NCBI GenBank assembly: GCA_019925095.2
Contig: CM034414.1
Coordinates: forward strand, 6,244,001 to 6,308,000
Reading direction: 5' to 3'
Length of the DNA: 64,000 nucleotides
Origin: Dendrolimus kikuchii
Lineage: Eukaryota > Arthropoda > Insecta > Lepidoptera > Lasiocampidae
A program made the position numbers and the translations under genes. Shown here one piece after another: positions 12,062-23,479 of the stretch. The notes below the pieces were generated by a model. The model had not been told where the DNA came from. It did no database searches and saw only the letters and a program-made list of their open reading frames with translations. Numbering within the stretch: position 1 is the first letter of the stretch; every line of letters starts with the position of its first letter.

Positions 12062-12375
12062 TTTTTTATTGCAGGAGTTCAGCAAACAGGCAGACGGCCC
12101 ACTTGATGGAAAGCGGTTACCATCGCCTATGGACACTTGCAACACCAAAGGTGCTACAAATGCGCTGCTGTTGCTCTCTTAAAGGACACTGGAACCTGGT
12201 CACTAATGCCGGAACACAACTCAAGGTTGTTATGGCGACATAATTTAGACCAGGGGTGGTAGCCGTCCAGTCGGGCAAATACCCTACCTGGCTGTGGGTT
12301 GTTTTCTCGCCTGTTACGACAGGCCGCCCGACCGCAGGAAATTGTATTCTTTCTCCGTTCCTGCACGGATAAAAA
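12062..12375 (-). repeat. Family M SINE-like repeat, full length
   Basis: It runs from 'ttttttattgcaggagttcag' to 'ttcctgcacggataaaa' on the plus strand, so its sense is minus. All internal words of the family are present. Confidence 0.85.
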
Positions 12376-12863
12376 TCGCATCCTTGTGTTTTCGTCATGT
12401 CCTTCTTGTGCCTTTGTATGTCACAGTCATTTGTCTCCGCACCTTCCAATACCTCACATCCTTTAAAAAGAACAACTATAAGGTTATTCACAAACGCCCG
12501 GAAACTTGCCGTGTCCGAAAAGGTAGTTCCCGAACGAATCAATTTACAATCCGACGGAACGTGAACGCTATTAACAGATCCAGTGTCACACTGTCACACA
12601 CATTTTCGAATTTGTTTCGAATTATAAACTGATTGCAATCCGACGGAACGTGAAACGAACACTGGAATTCTGGAGTCCCTTTCGGACACTCTATGCTCAG
12701 CCTTTGTCTAAGTTTCATAGTAAAATAACCGCCATTTATAACGCGTCTCTTTTAAAACGAAAAATGTTACTTTACCATTTAGGTTATTAAGAACTAATGT
12801 CCTAGTAAACGAACAAATAGTAGGACGTATAATGGTAGTATACTAATAATATTGTAAACATAT

Positions 12864-13344
12864 TGTTACGAGTTACAGGACTCGAATTAAAAAGCCGTTG
12901 GAATTACTATAGAATTTATTAGAACTATACAAACACGTATAACACAGGTACAAATATAACTGGACACAATCAGTTTAAACGTAATGCGCGATTCAATAAC
13001 ACGCGCAAAGTCCGTCACTATATAGATTATCGAATGTACACACGTCTTATCTCGCTAGTGGTTACTGCTTGACTGCCGATCTCTCCATTGGGCCATTGCT
13101 TTATACTGCACCGATACAATATGGCAGTCCCCCGGCGTAGATCGAATATCTTAGAATCAGTTCGACACACCTGTCTAATGACTGCCATAAAAGATTACAA
13201 TACACAATGGGCTATTTTTCCAATCACACATTTTAAACACAAAGTAAACAAAAGAAGAGGGTCATAAAAGCGCTTCAATGTTATTAGACGACGGGTAATA
13301 AATGTGCTTTGTTTACAAATATGCAGGTGGAACAAATAGTAACA
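12864..13344 (+). mobile_element. Solo LTR (Ty3/gypsy-like)
   Basis: A 481-bp block begins TGTTACG and ends AGTAACA, giving 6-bp inverted termini with the TG...CA rule obeyed. It is flanked by 'atat' on both sides (12860-12863 and 13345-13348), a 4-bp target duplication. An AATAAA lies at 13297-13302, just before the right end, which suggests plus orientation. No internal gag/pol is present, so it is a solo LTR left by recombination. Confidence 0.7.
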
Positions 13345-13439
13345 ATATTCTACATATTCAATGCAAAGTTTTTAATTTTGAATTTAGGCTAAGTCGTTGA
13401 ATTAAGGTTCTTTTAATTTTTATACAGCTCGGGAAATAT

Positions 13440-13720
13440 AAAAATCTCAGACCAGCAGATTTCGAAAATACAACTTCTGAGTTTTTTAATCTGTCTGTTT
13501 GTCTGTTAGAGTGTCAAATAAAAACTGCAGAAAAAAGCTAGCTTATATCTTTGTACAGGACGTGGGATACTTTTTATCCCGAGAAATAACTTCGTTTTCA
13601 TGGAATAGACAACCAAAAATTGACTCCTTGAAATGTGCACAGAATTTAGACGAGTTACATAAGTTTTGGCAGAGATAATGAGCAAATACCTCCTGGGAAC
13701 ATTGCTCTGAATATAAATAT
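13440..13720. repeat. Dispersed repeat ('tactttttatccc' family)
   Basis: The block has 'agcttatatctttg', 'ggatactttttatcccga' and 'ttcgttttcatggaatagac'. The same series recurs at 27420-27860, 30990-31200, 58410-58680 and 58960-59060. It is a decayed high-copy transposon fragment with no open frame. Confidence 0.65.
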
Positions 13721-14289
13721 TTTTTCATGGCAACAATGGCGCTGCCAATAGGAAATGATGCATGTGGAATCCATATGCAGTGCTAGCCTTAGAACTTTTG
13801 ACGGTTCCGCCCTCATTGTGGCAGAAACGGAACTTATGAAATTGTCCGTCCCTCTGTCTTCTATTCTTGGAAACTACAATGTCTATAAGGAAATGAAATT
13901 CGACGGGCACATCGAGTGTCTTTAATTAATTAATTTTTTGTTTCGTACTCAAAATACATAAACAGTGCATGTTTGTAACCTCTACGGCATTTTGCCTTCA
14001 ATATACGTGGTTCGATACAAACTTGCTTAATTTTTAACGAATTTTGCAGTTTTTTGTATAATAAAGCCGCTCAGTAAACGATCTCAACCTTTCAAGTTCC
14101 CACGAAAATTCTATTAAGGTGAAATGAAACATTTATTTTTGCATAAATGTAGTTATGATTAGGATTAAATTATGATACAGATGTTATTCTTAAAAATAGT
14201 CCAGTCGATTTTATTATAGTTAATGGTTTGCAAGCTATCATTTAAACAGTTTTAATTTAGCTATGTACGTACCTATATATACATAGATA

Positions 14290-14860
14290 ATTTCACGCCA
14301 GTTCCCTTGCGGGGTAGGCACGAACAACAGAGTGCCAATTAAGGCTTATTCTTACACGCCTCACTTGCTTCTTTAACATTCATAGCTCTTGTCATGCACG
14401 CTCGTCTGTTCTTAAGGCTCCTGACATCACCTTCTGCTAGTACACGATCAATTTGATCATGGAAGGTGTGTCGTCGCCTTCCACGACTTCTGCATCCATC
14501 CACTTTTGCATTGTATATCTGTTTAGTCATTCTTTCCACATGCCCGAACCACCGGAGCATTCCTTTCCGTACCTTCACCCTGACACTCTCTTTCAGACCA
14601 ACTCTCTTTCTTATTTCGGTATTACGAACGCGGTCCGCGAGCGTCACTCCGCAGATTTTGCGCAGTGCTCGCATCTCGACCGCGTTTACTATACTTTCAT
14701 GCTCTCTTCCATACGTGAGCGTAGGTACCAGCACCGCGTTGTGTACGGCGAGCTGGGCCTTCTGGCTGAGGTTCTTAGCGCCTAGAAGTTTACCTAAAGC
14801 TCCATTCACACTATTCCCCAAATTCACTCTTCTTTCTATATCAGCGGTGTAAATTCCATT
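14290..14860 (-). mobile_element. 5'-truncated RTE-like LINE, 3' end
   Basis: The minus-strand sequence codes for the last part of a non-LTR reverse transcriptase protein and then ends 'gtgcctacccgcaaggg...' near 14310. The same 3' end is found at 52905-52950 (plus), 53036-53110 (minus) and twice at 54265-54820 (minus), where it runs into (TATG)n/(ACAT)n tails. Short tandem tails rather than poly(A) are known from RTE and related clades. The element is truncated at its 5' side. Confidence 0.75.
14339..14827 (-). pseudogene. LINE reverse-transcriptase C-terminal fragment
   Basis: An uninterrupted 162-codon frame contains the stretch LVPTLTYG, then MRALRKICGVT and GMLRWFGHVERM. These words are characteristic of the region after the polymerase palm in RTE/Jockey-like non-LTR retrotransposon proteins, where they read as tail-domain sequence. 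The catalytic YxDD region and the endonuclease are missing, so it cannot be active. The Met at the N-terminus is not a true start. Confidence 0.8.
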
Positions 14861-14979
14861 CCTGCTAAAAGCACGTACGTACGTACCTATATATATTACA
14901 TAATGTGAATATTACTGATTTTTATTATTTTGATAGATAATATCTTAAAACATCACCTCGCATATTAATATATTTTTTA

Positions 14980-15275
14980 TTGCTGTTGTACAAGACAGGC
15001 AGACGGACCACCTTATGGAAGGTGGTTACCATCGCCTATGGGCATTTGCAATACCGAAAATGATACCAATGCGTAGCTGGCTCCGAAGGGGGATCGAAGC
15101 CTGGCTACCGATGCCGGAACACAACTCAAGGTTGTTATGATGGTGTCATGCTCTAGACTAGAGACGGGTATATGCCCTACCACCTGGTTGTGGGTTATAA
15201 TGTCGCCTCTTATAACAGGCCGCCCGGCCGCCGAAATTAGTATTCTTTCTTCGGTCCTATATGATACAATAAAAC
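14980..15275 (-). repeat. Family M SINE-like repeat, diverged
   Basis: The order of family M words is kept ('gcagacggaccaccttatgg', 'ggttaccatcgccta', 'cacctggttgtggg', 'aacaggccgcccggccg') with more mismatches than the other copies, so it is probably an older insertion. Confidence 0.8.
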
Positions 15276-15279
15276 ATTT

Positions 15280-16099
15280 GAAATAGTCATACTACGCATC
15301 AGACGGATGGCGGTCATGTGCGTTTTGTTTTGTCCATCTAATTATAGGATTTGTCGGCGTCAAAGCTGCGCGGACGCTGCCAAACGGCGCTATAGTTGGT
15401 GACAAATAATATTATTGTATACTTCTCGTTTAAATTAGGTGCTCTAGATGGGTTGTAGGTCGCGCAATAATAGTTTTTGTTGTGAAAAATTAATTAATGC
15501 GGAGCTATCGTCAAAATTCTTGTTTAATTTCCGATTGGCTCTGGGACATAGACATCGGAGCTTGAAGTCCGCTTTGCTCGGTTTTCGATGTTTCTTTAGC
15601 ATGACATTTTATTATTACCAATTTTTTTTAAATAAATCTACAGAAAAATATTACCCATCAAATTCACGCCAAAAAGTCACTTGATGTCTTTTCACTTCAC
15701 ACTTTCACACATTGTTGTCGTTTTATTCGCCAAAATGGCAGGGAAAGGAACGCAGTCCATACAGCTTTGACGTATTAAGTCTTCAGTTAGCTCAGATAAA
15801 ATGTAGGTTTTTGACCGAAGCCAATCATCGGAGTTCTTGTGACAACTCGATTTGTCTACACAGTTCAAATTTTTTACAAAAACGCATAATTATCACTTAA
15901 AAACTCAATAACCTACAACTGTTGTTCATTTTAAAGTAATATTAAGTATTTTTAGAAAATAAAACTGAACAGCACTTCACCCTTCAATTCCGAAAACTCA
16001 CTTCATGTCAAATTATCTTTTGATATATATATTTTTTTTTTTAATAAAATCTCGTACATTTTGGTGATAAAAGACTATAAACTTCTCTTTTTTTTTCAG
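15280..16099. other. Intergenic or intronic DNA before the exon at 16100
   Basis: No repeat is recognised and no second exon could be paired with the acceptor at 16099. The open frame at 15448-15684 has no protein-like features. A long pyrimidine tract at about 16082-16097 precedes the exon. Confidence 0.35.
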
Positions 16100-16216
16100 C
16101 CAGCGAATCGTGAGAAAATGATGTCGAGGTCTGCTCTGCTGCTTGCTGCTCTAGGCCTTGGTCTGTCCACTTTCAGCGTCCGTCAAATGATCATCAGCCA
16201 GACAAGAAGGGTCTAG
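16100..16216 (+). CDS. Terminal exon of an unassigned small membrane protein
   Basis: A strong acceptor (11-T tract then CAG, ending at 16099) opens a frame that starts in phase 0 with PANREKMMSRS and ends at TAG 16214-16216, 38 codons later. It could also begin at either of two in-frame Met codons (16118, 16121), giving 32-33 residues. It has a positively charged lead (REKMMSR), one hydrophobic segment (about 14 residues of Ala, Leu and Gly) and a basic tail ending QTRRV. That layout suits a single-pass or tail-anchored protein of the mitochondrial or endoplasmic membrane. An ATTAAA signal lies about 200 bp downstream. I do not recognise the family, and upstream exons were not found. It may be a false exon, but acceptor, hydrophobic pattern and polyadenylation signal agree. 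Confidence 0.5.
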   Translation, partial: PANREKMMSRSALLLAALGLGLSTFSVRQMIISQTRRV

Positions 16217-16411
16217 AGCATTCTAGAACATCCTAGAATCAAAGACAAGCCCAATGTGTCGTTGCCAACATTAAAAAAACATGTGTCAAGTGCACATGTT
16301 TTCGAACGCATTTACTTAGAAAACTTTTTTTTTAGTAATTTTTCCACCAATGCGTTCAGAAACCTCTTTTATTTTTTGAGGTTTATTTAATGCTTGAACA
16401 CTGTAACTTCA

Positions 16412-16417
16412 ATTAAA
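16412..16417 (+). terminator. Possible polyadenylation signal ATTAAA
   Basis: ATTAAA lies 196 bp after the stop codon of the exon at 16100-16216, at a usual distance for a short 3' UTR. It is followed by TG/T-rich sequence. Confidence 0.35.
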
Positions 16418-16804
16418 GATGCACGTAACTTATTTTAACATTTTAAATATCCTCTTTAATTAGTAGTTGCAGCAATGTAAGATTGTCCAGTATGATTGAA
16501 AAAAAAAATTGTAAATGACAATGTGTGAAAAAAAAAGTAAATTATTTTTTTCTGTGGAAGGATGTAGTGTTGCCACCTTAGTCGATTTTTAAATTTAATT
16601 AGTCGATAAGTTTCCAAGTTGATTGCGGTGGTTTTAAGTAATTATGATGTTTGTATGGACGTTTTCGGAAAATAGTACTTGCGACAGTTTTTGTGATGGA
16701 AACCAAATAAATATAGTGGCTAAAATTTATGTCTTTTATTAATTACATAGTACACACCTATTTGACGCGTTAGCCTGTAAATTTGCGCAGTCACATTTCC
16801 CTTT

Positions 16805-17095
16805 ATTTACTCTGGTCTCGTCGAGTCCTAGCGCACGCGTTCCAAACTCAAAGGGCTCGGGTCCTGGCCGGAATGCAAGCACCACTTAGGCAATTTTCTG
16901 ACCTAATGTGCATATTGTTACAATTACCACGTGCTAACAACAAGCAAAACATCGTGATGCAACTTGCACATCCAAATAACGGATATGTCAAACCTGCCAA
17001 GCCGCCTTGGACAAATGTGGCGGGTATACTGTCCGTTTAACGGGAGGCCCGAGCCCAGCAGTGGGACATTTATGGGCTGGTATTATTATATTATA
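16805..17095 (+). repeat. tRNA-headed SINE, near full length
   Basis: It reads 'cctagcgcacgcgttccaaac', 'cctggccggaatgcaagc', 'acctaatgtgcata', 'aatgtggcgggtatactgtc' and 'cagtgggacatttatgggctg', then an AT tail. The head copies elsewhere carry pol III A and B boxes (see 60599-61230). The open frame across it is not a gene. Confidence 0.8.
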
Positions 17096-17099
17096 TATT

Positions 17100-19640
17100 A
17101 TTATAATATGTATCTGGTCTAGACTATCGGAGAAAAAAATTGAAGGCTTCATTAGGCTATCTTTTAAATTTTGATCTTTACTTTAATAAAACATGGTAGT
17201 ATTTTGGGGCATTTCAGTTTTTATTTTCTGAATGATTTTCGTGGCTATAATTTTTTAATGGCCTAGATTTACTTGTCAAGCACTTCCATTAGTTTACATT
17301 AGGACTCAGGGCAGGATCATTGCAAAGTACGGCCCCCGGGCCAAATCCGGACCGCGAAAGATAGCTCATTTCTGTTATTGTCGCTGCGATAAGTTGATTA
17401 AAAAATACGATAATAACTCTTTATTACTTGTTAGGTAAAATATAATAAGTATAATGCGCATAAATTCTAATTTAAGCATAATAACTAACAAATAATTGAA
17501 ATGCATCTCATTAACATTGTAAAAAATACTGAGAATTGTGTAAAAAAATTTTGGCCCTTGGAACTTACATGGAGTAACTAATATAACCCTAAGACTGGAA
17601 ACTTTGGAGTGCTCTGGTCTAGGATCTAGATAAAGGAATCAAACGTTAAACTATACTACAAAACCGATAAAAATCGTTATCAAGAATTAGAATAAAACAT
17701 CAGCGCTTATTTAAGAACATTTTATTAATAAACTTATGCTTACAATACAGAATATCGCCTTAAATGCAAATTACAATATAATGACTGATTTACTTTATGC
17801 CCACTTTCACAGCAACCAGCAGGAAAACAAAAAAAGGGAACGCAGGAGATTTCCACTCAGAACATTAACTAATATAATATAGCATTCATTTTCATTACAC
17901 ACCATTGTTTGGAAAATGTAGTAAATAATATTATTAAGATTACATCTGCATCCAGTTATATTTACGCAAAAATAAATATTTTCATTTAAGCTACTGTTAT
18001 AATTGTTTTAAATAAAACTGCATAGCGAAACCTGTCCAGTTCCCGCCAAAAATTATACTAATATAGAATCTGTAAAATGTTGTTGCTTTTTCTGAATTAT
18101 CTGGCATGGTAACAAATACCTTTCAGCCAAGGCCTATTTCATAATCCTTTAAATTTTAATGTTTACCTATATTATGGTTAGCATGTCTGTAACAATGTGC
18201 ACAGTAGGCCAGAGAAACTGCTCAACCAGAGTATAATCACTCCCAAGCTTCTACCTTACAATATTTAAAGGCATATACATATATATATATATATTCACTG
18301 AGATACATCGACTTACTTTAAAACATATAACTATTAATTATTTGATTAAATCTATATTTTGTGCAATTCTACTAAATAAATTTAAGTGCAGTTCTACAGA
18401 AAATTAAGAGGTTCAGTATGTTTTTTTAAATGGTTAAATGCGTGTCTGTGCTCAGTTAATGAAGAGTATGACTAATGTTTTATTCATGGAGGATAGAGAC
18501 AAGGAGGTCAGTCTTAGATGGACCTAAAACTGTAAACGTTCAACGGTGAGGAGAAATCAACCAGAACGGCTCTAGTGCAGACTAAGACCGTGTATACTAG
18601 CTAACTTTACTCCGTTTAATACCACTTTAATGCCTTTGGCAATTGATTTTTTTATTATGTAGATTGTCTTCCTCGTCTCTATACTACATAGTTTTTATTA
18701 TTTGACTACGGAAGACTAATAAAACATGTAATTAAGAGAACACTTCATCCCTCAGTTACATAATATATGCCGGCCATGCCTACTACTATTTGTTATTATT
18801 TCACTACTATTTAGCCGAATATAGAATATTAAGCAAAATGTCGCCCATATAGACCAGCCATGCTCAATCTTTCTTTTATAGGGGCCAAATAGACGTAATT
18901 AATAAGATGCCACTATTTAATTTAGGTGTTTTTTTACTAGTAAAATACACAGCAGACAGGCTAACGTTCTAACTGATGGAAAGTGACGTCATCTTTGCAT
19001 ATTTGCAACTCGAGAGGTGTACATCCATTATATTATTTGGCTTACGTAAATATGATCACATCTGAATTTCGCCCAAAGCTCAAATCGTTGCCAATTCGAC
19101 TTCGCCGTAATGCTCATGTTCTTAAAGAATGTTTTAGTTCTTTCAAAGTCAATCTACTTTTTTTATTCGTGCATATATTATTAATGTATTACTATCTCTT
19201 ACGTTAGTCTGCTTTCCACATGATAGGATGAAATAGCAACTCATAACCCGATCGGGCACCGGCTTTTGTTTCAAAATACGCGGTAAAATTGCAAAATTAA
19301 AAATACAAGTTTTAATAAGAAAATACATGGCGAGTTAGAAGTTTTTTCAACAGCAGTGTAGTCGGGACTTGCAACATACGGTCTGTTCTTTTAATGGTGT
19401 TAGCCTAGCCGAATTTCCACCCCACGCCACTGGTGGATATAGACCCAATAGTTTCTGAGCAAACCTGTTGTAACTCATATAGACGGACGGATGAATATGA
19501 AGTTTATATATAGACTAATGAACCCTATAAAATATGGTTCATTCTCTCTTGATGTCAACAATACGCCATTACATTACCATGGAAGAATACTAAGGAATCA
19601 CAATGACCCCATAAAAACATAACACGCAACACATTGCAAT
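17100..19640. other. AT-rich intergenic DNA with decayed elements
   Basis: A possible hAT remnant spans about 17310-17630 ('gcaaagtacggcccccgggccaaa' near its left part, 'tttggcccttgg' near its right). A family M scrap is at 18950-18985 and a (TA)n run at 18280-18292. No exon with credible splice sites was seen. Confidence 0.4.
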
Positions 19641-19643
19641 CAC

Positions 19644-19959
19644 AGGGTTGCCAACCGTACTATAATATATAGTATCGTACTATACTTTAGTCAATTCTAC
19701 TATATATTACAGAAAAATTATATAGTACGAACTGTACTATACTTTCATCGCTAATTCAATTGTCGCGATTTTTGTTCAGATACTTATGATTATTTTAAAA
19801 ATAATAGATCGTTGCTGGCCAAAGCAAAAAATAGTCATAAATACACATGGAAAATGTACTAATTAAATAAATAATGAAAAATAAACGTGTACTCTTTTTT
19901 TCACGTAAATTTCCCAAAAGTACTATATTTTTACACACTCAAAAAAAGGTGGCAACCCT
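19644..19959. mobile_element. hAT-like miniature element (AGGGTTGCCA ends)
   Basis: The left end AGGGTTGCCAACC and right end GGTGGCAACCCT are inverted repeats, flanked by 'aatcac' at 19638-19643 and 19960-19965. The interior is rich in palindromic 'tatagta/tactata' words ('gtactatact' several times). The termini match the TAGGGTTGCC elements at 5271 and 10069 but the interior does not. Confidence 0.65.
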
Positions 19960-20066
19960 AATCACAGTTGTCACCAGTCCATTTTTGTTTTTATAAAAAA
20001 TCTCAATTATAACTTTCAATCAACGTCTTATTATTTAAAACACTTTTTAAACTTAAATCCTAATTA

Positions 20067-20529
20067 AGGGCCCTTTACACGGAGAGTTTATCGCACATTT
20101 TGGGGCGAAAATCGTATACTATTTTAGTAGGCGATACTCTTTAGACAATAAACATATTGACATGTTTACATTCAACCAAAAAAATCAAAAACTCACCTAC
20201 GTCTTTGTCATACGATAATCATACGGCATCATAATTATCACCAAGAGTTTTGTTTACACTACGACACATATCGCATTGAGATATTTGCCTACGATTTCTC
20301 GACTTGTCTAAACTAGAACTCGTATGATATATTTTCAGTACATGCGAGTATCGTACAAATCAGTTTGAACCGATTTGAATACAAGACTTGCCTCTCGAGC
20401 TTGGTGATGAGCACGGTATTTTGTTTACAAAGAGACGTCAATCCACGTACGACATCGTATGTTTAGTTTACATGATCATATTTTTTTTGTTGCTTTCGAC
20501 AATCGTATCTTGTAAATGTAAATGGCCCT
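20067..20529. mobile_element. Miniature inverted-repeat element (AGGGCC ends, TTA duplication)
   Basis: The left end AGGGCCCTTTACAC and right end TGTAAATGGCCCT are inverted repeats flanked by TTA on both sides. The interior repeats words such as 'cgatactct', 'atacgataatcatacg' and 'acgattgtc/gacaatcgt'. It is 463 bp without coding capacity. Confidence 0.6.
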
Positions 20530-21120
20530 TTAGGTCCTTTCCAATCGCGTAATTGACACAACACTTTTTCTCGAATATTCATAAAAAGAACGGATGTACG
20601 TCATAATAACTTTAAAATATAATGATAAAAATAATTTAAATTACTGTTTAAATTATAATTAATACGCTGTTTGCCTCATTATAGAAGTCATAATTTATAA
20701 AGCACGCACAAAATCTACATGGCTTCAGCGTTTTGTTAAATAATAAAAAGTATCTTCAGTCAATAAAATAGTCAATTAAAAATTTCTGAACGAACGTTTC
20801 ATTGTCAGTTTGAGAGTGAACCCGCCTTTTTGTTTTCGGTCCTTTTGCTTTGTCGTTTAGATTAGCTTTATACGAGTAAATAACTCTTTATTGTCCACCA
20901 TTACAAAAAAACTTAATAATAGGGCTATTCTAACTGTAGAAAAGGTGGTCTTATCTATATATTTAAAAAGCGATCAAGATTAACTTCATGTGTTCACTTA
21001 AAAACAAGGTTTAAATAATTTGTTGAAGTTTTAATTAACATTTTCTATAAAAACAAGAATGGACTAGAAAATCGAGCAACTATGTTTGTTTTGTTACTTT
21101 TTTTGTTTCGACCACGTGTT

Positions 21121-21126
21121 TTTATT
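21121..21126 (-). terminator. Likely metaxin-2 polyadenylation signal
   Basis: AATAAA on the minus strand, 138 bp downstream of the metaxin-2 stop codon at 21264. Confidence 0.5.
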
Positions 21127-21263
21127 TTGTTAAGTTTTTACTGGGCAATTGTCATTCCTAGTCTTTGATAACTCTAAAGACCATAGACTACAAACATTTG
21201 GAAAGGATTTTAGGGGGTTCAAGGACTATTAAATGCTGTTGATATGTCCTTGAACTCTTGGCG

Positions 21264-21417
21264 CTACGGCCTCTTGAAGTGACGCTCGTCTACCCTCTTA
21301 GCGTGAGCCACTAAACCTTCGTGGCGTCTCATGACCTCTGCCAACCTCCGGCAGGGAAGACGGGTCGTGATGATTGTGAATACGTGACCGAAGACTAAGG
21401 CGTCGAGTTCTGTTGGC
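21264..21417 (-). CDS. Mtx2: Metaxin-2, canonical last exon
   Basis: The acceptor CTACAG ends at 21418 and the exon enters in phase 2, completing a Thr codon begun as 'AC' in the exon at 36790-36726. It encodes 50 residues starting PTELDALVFGHVFTIITT and ending in TAG. The motif (P)TELDALVFGH is the signature of the C-terminal GST-like domain of metaxin-2, and the ending (RVDERHF-like) matches the helix that closes the domain in animal metaxin-2. This exon lies 15.3 kb from the previous one, with other exons on the same strand in between (gene X and an alternative last exon at 35188-35005). Confidence 0.93.
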
Positions 21418-21779
21418 CTGTAGACAAATAAACAGAAAGAAATCATATCCATCAGTGGCACAGTTATTATTAAAAAAAAAGCCTTTATTTCTACCATTAA
21501 GTTTAGTTTTTAAAATATATAACTATATAATGTACCCATCAAATAATGGAAGTCGCCTCTGCGGCGTAGGCCTTCCCCGACTCTTTCCAATTTTCTCTAT
21601 CTCCAGCTGTTCTTCTCCATTTAATTCCACACATTTTTACGAAAACATCATACAGTTATTATTTTGTCTTTCTTTATTATACACACTTATATGAAAGTGA
21701 TAAATAGTGGTGATGTATAAAGGCGAGCTTAACCCTAAAAAGAGTTTTTACTTAATTGGGCTATGTCATCATCTTTTGT

Positions 21780-22265
21780 TTATATCGCTGGAAGAATGCA
21801 TTTGCTATCTCCGGACCCGGGAGAGGTCACCACAGGGTGTGTTATGTGAGACTCCTAGCGGCCGGTTGTGAGACACCGTCCGCCAGATTATACACTATAC
21901 CTAACCAGCGCCTATTTATCGTGCTTTTACAAGGCGCCAGGCAATTCATCACACCTTTTTTTTTCGCCTCGACCCACCGCAACGAAAATGCGGTAGGGGA
22001 GTATGGGATTCGCTGCTTTGGACTATACTTGATATAGTTATCAACAAGGGATCTATTATATTTAATTTTAAAAAAGAACAAATAAATCAAGATCGACCAT
22101 TCTGGAGAAATGCTATGCCCACCCTAGTCTGGGATACCCATTGAGACCCCCGGTGTTCCTTCCTTCCCCTTGTGCCAAGGCCGCAAGCAGCAACGTTCCA
22201 CAGGCACTGTCAGACGGTGGCCCATTAGCCTCTTTCACTGCCAGGGAAACCAAGCCCCCAGTGTC
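21780..22265 (+). repeat. Possible LINE 3'-end fragment
   Basis: It is GC-richer than its surroundings, with phrases such as 'tctccggacccgggagaggt', 'gagacccccggtgttcc' and 'ccagggaaaccaagcccc' that look like decayed R1/CR1-type LINE 3' sequence. No frame is intact. The assignment is compositional only. Confidence 0.3.
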
Positions 22266-22269
22266 TTAG

Positions 22270-23270
22270 GCATTTCATCAGCATATTGTAACGAAGCAAA
22301 GCAACGAATTATTTTATTTTATGGACATTCTTTTATTTCTGTATTTAATATATAAAAACCAATTGTGTTTATTAATAATTTTTAAATTGACGTGTACCCT
22401 TAGATCATATAAACGTCTAGATCACGCATCAATTGCACAAAAACGGCCCAAAAACAGTGCACCAAAATTGGTGCACTGGCTTCAATGGCTTCCCACGCCT
22501 GTTAGTATCGTTTCGATTACTTTACTGGTTAGAGCTCTCGCAAAAAAAATAGTTATGCCGGCCTGCGCTATTAAAATGTGTCGGAACTTTTTAAAACGGG
22601 AAAGTATAAGTATGAGATGTGATTTAATCGGAAAACTTAACACTTTTCTCATGATTTCTTTGTAAAAACGTGAAATTTAATTTCGACATTTTCAAGGTTA
22701 TCGAATTGATTGATGTTGTCAGGTAAGAAGTGTGACTTATTTTCCAAAATTTGGGGACTTTTGTTACGACGGTTTTTTTTATTTATAAAATATGAATAAT
22801 TGAAAAAATCTATAGAAAACAGACATGTAATGTTTGTGTGTTCGGTTTTCTTAAACTAGTTTATATTACGTTTTAGACTTCCTACGGATCCAATTGTAGC
22901 ATATTGTTGGACAAAGAGATGGATTTTGAAAAGAAGTATTTTGAATCATTTTCGGAGATATTTTTACACTATGTTTTTTATATTTTCTTATCAACGGCAC
23001 AATTGTATTGAAATAAAGTACCTAAAATAATTATATATGATCGTGACCGATAAGATGTAAGTTGTGTGAAGGATAATTAGAAAATTTAAGAATACTTAAC
23101 CATCATATAAAATTATTTCTAATCTAACCTTAGCGCTTTGGACAACTAACTTAAACTTTTTAATTTAACCTTATGACGTTTGACATAGAATTGACAGAAT
23201 GCGTGCTGCAAATATCGTCAGAGGATGTAAAAAAAACTGAATATCCTTTAAAGCAGATGCTTCGGTCGGA
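22270..23270. other. AT-rich intronic DNA, nothing assigned
   Basis: This is inside the last metaxin-2 intron if the 21264 exon is used. A plus-strand frame at 22321-22665 (114 codons) has no recognisable features and no splice context. Confidence 0.35.
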
Positions 23271-23277
23271 GTTATCT

Positions 23278-23478
23278 GTACTAATATTATAAAGAGGTAA
23301 AGTTTGTAAGTTTGCGACGTTGTAGGGGGTAATCTCGGGATCTACTAAACCGATTTTAAAAATTATTTTACTGTTGGAAAGCTACGTTAACAGGGAGTGT
23401 CATAGGGTATATAACATGACGCTTTATACCACGGGAGCGGGACAGACCACGGGTGAATCCGCGCCGGGCCGCTAGTAA
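23278..23478 (+). repeat. Dispersed repeat, twin of 33034-33222
   Basis: About 190 bp from 'actaatattataaagaggtaa' to 'ccgcgccgggccg' is nearly identical to 33034-33222, including 'gttggaaagctacgttaaca' and 'ggctatataacatgacgct'. High identity marks a young family. The start 'ctatactaatattataaa' is a common opening of abundant lepidopteran repeats. Confidence 0.75.
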
Positions 23479-23479
23479 T

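Noticed and set aside
22321..22665. 114-codon plus frame with hydrophobic start
   Set aside because: AT-driven codon content, no family, no splice or promoter context.
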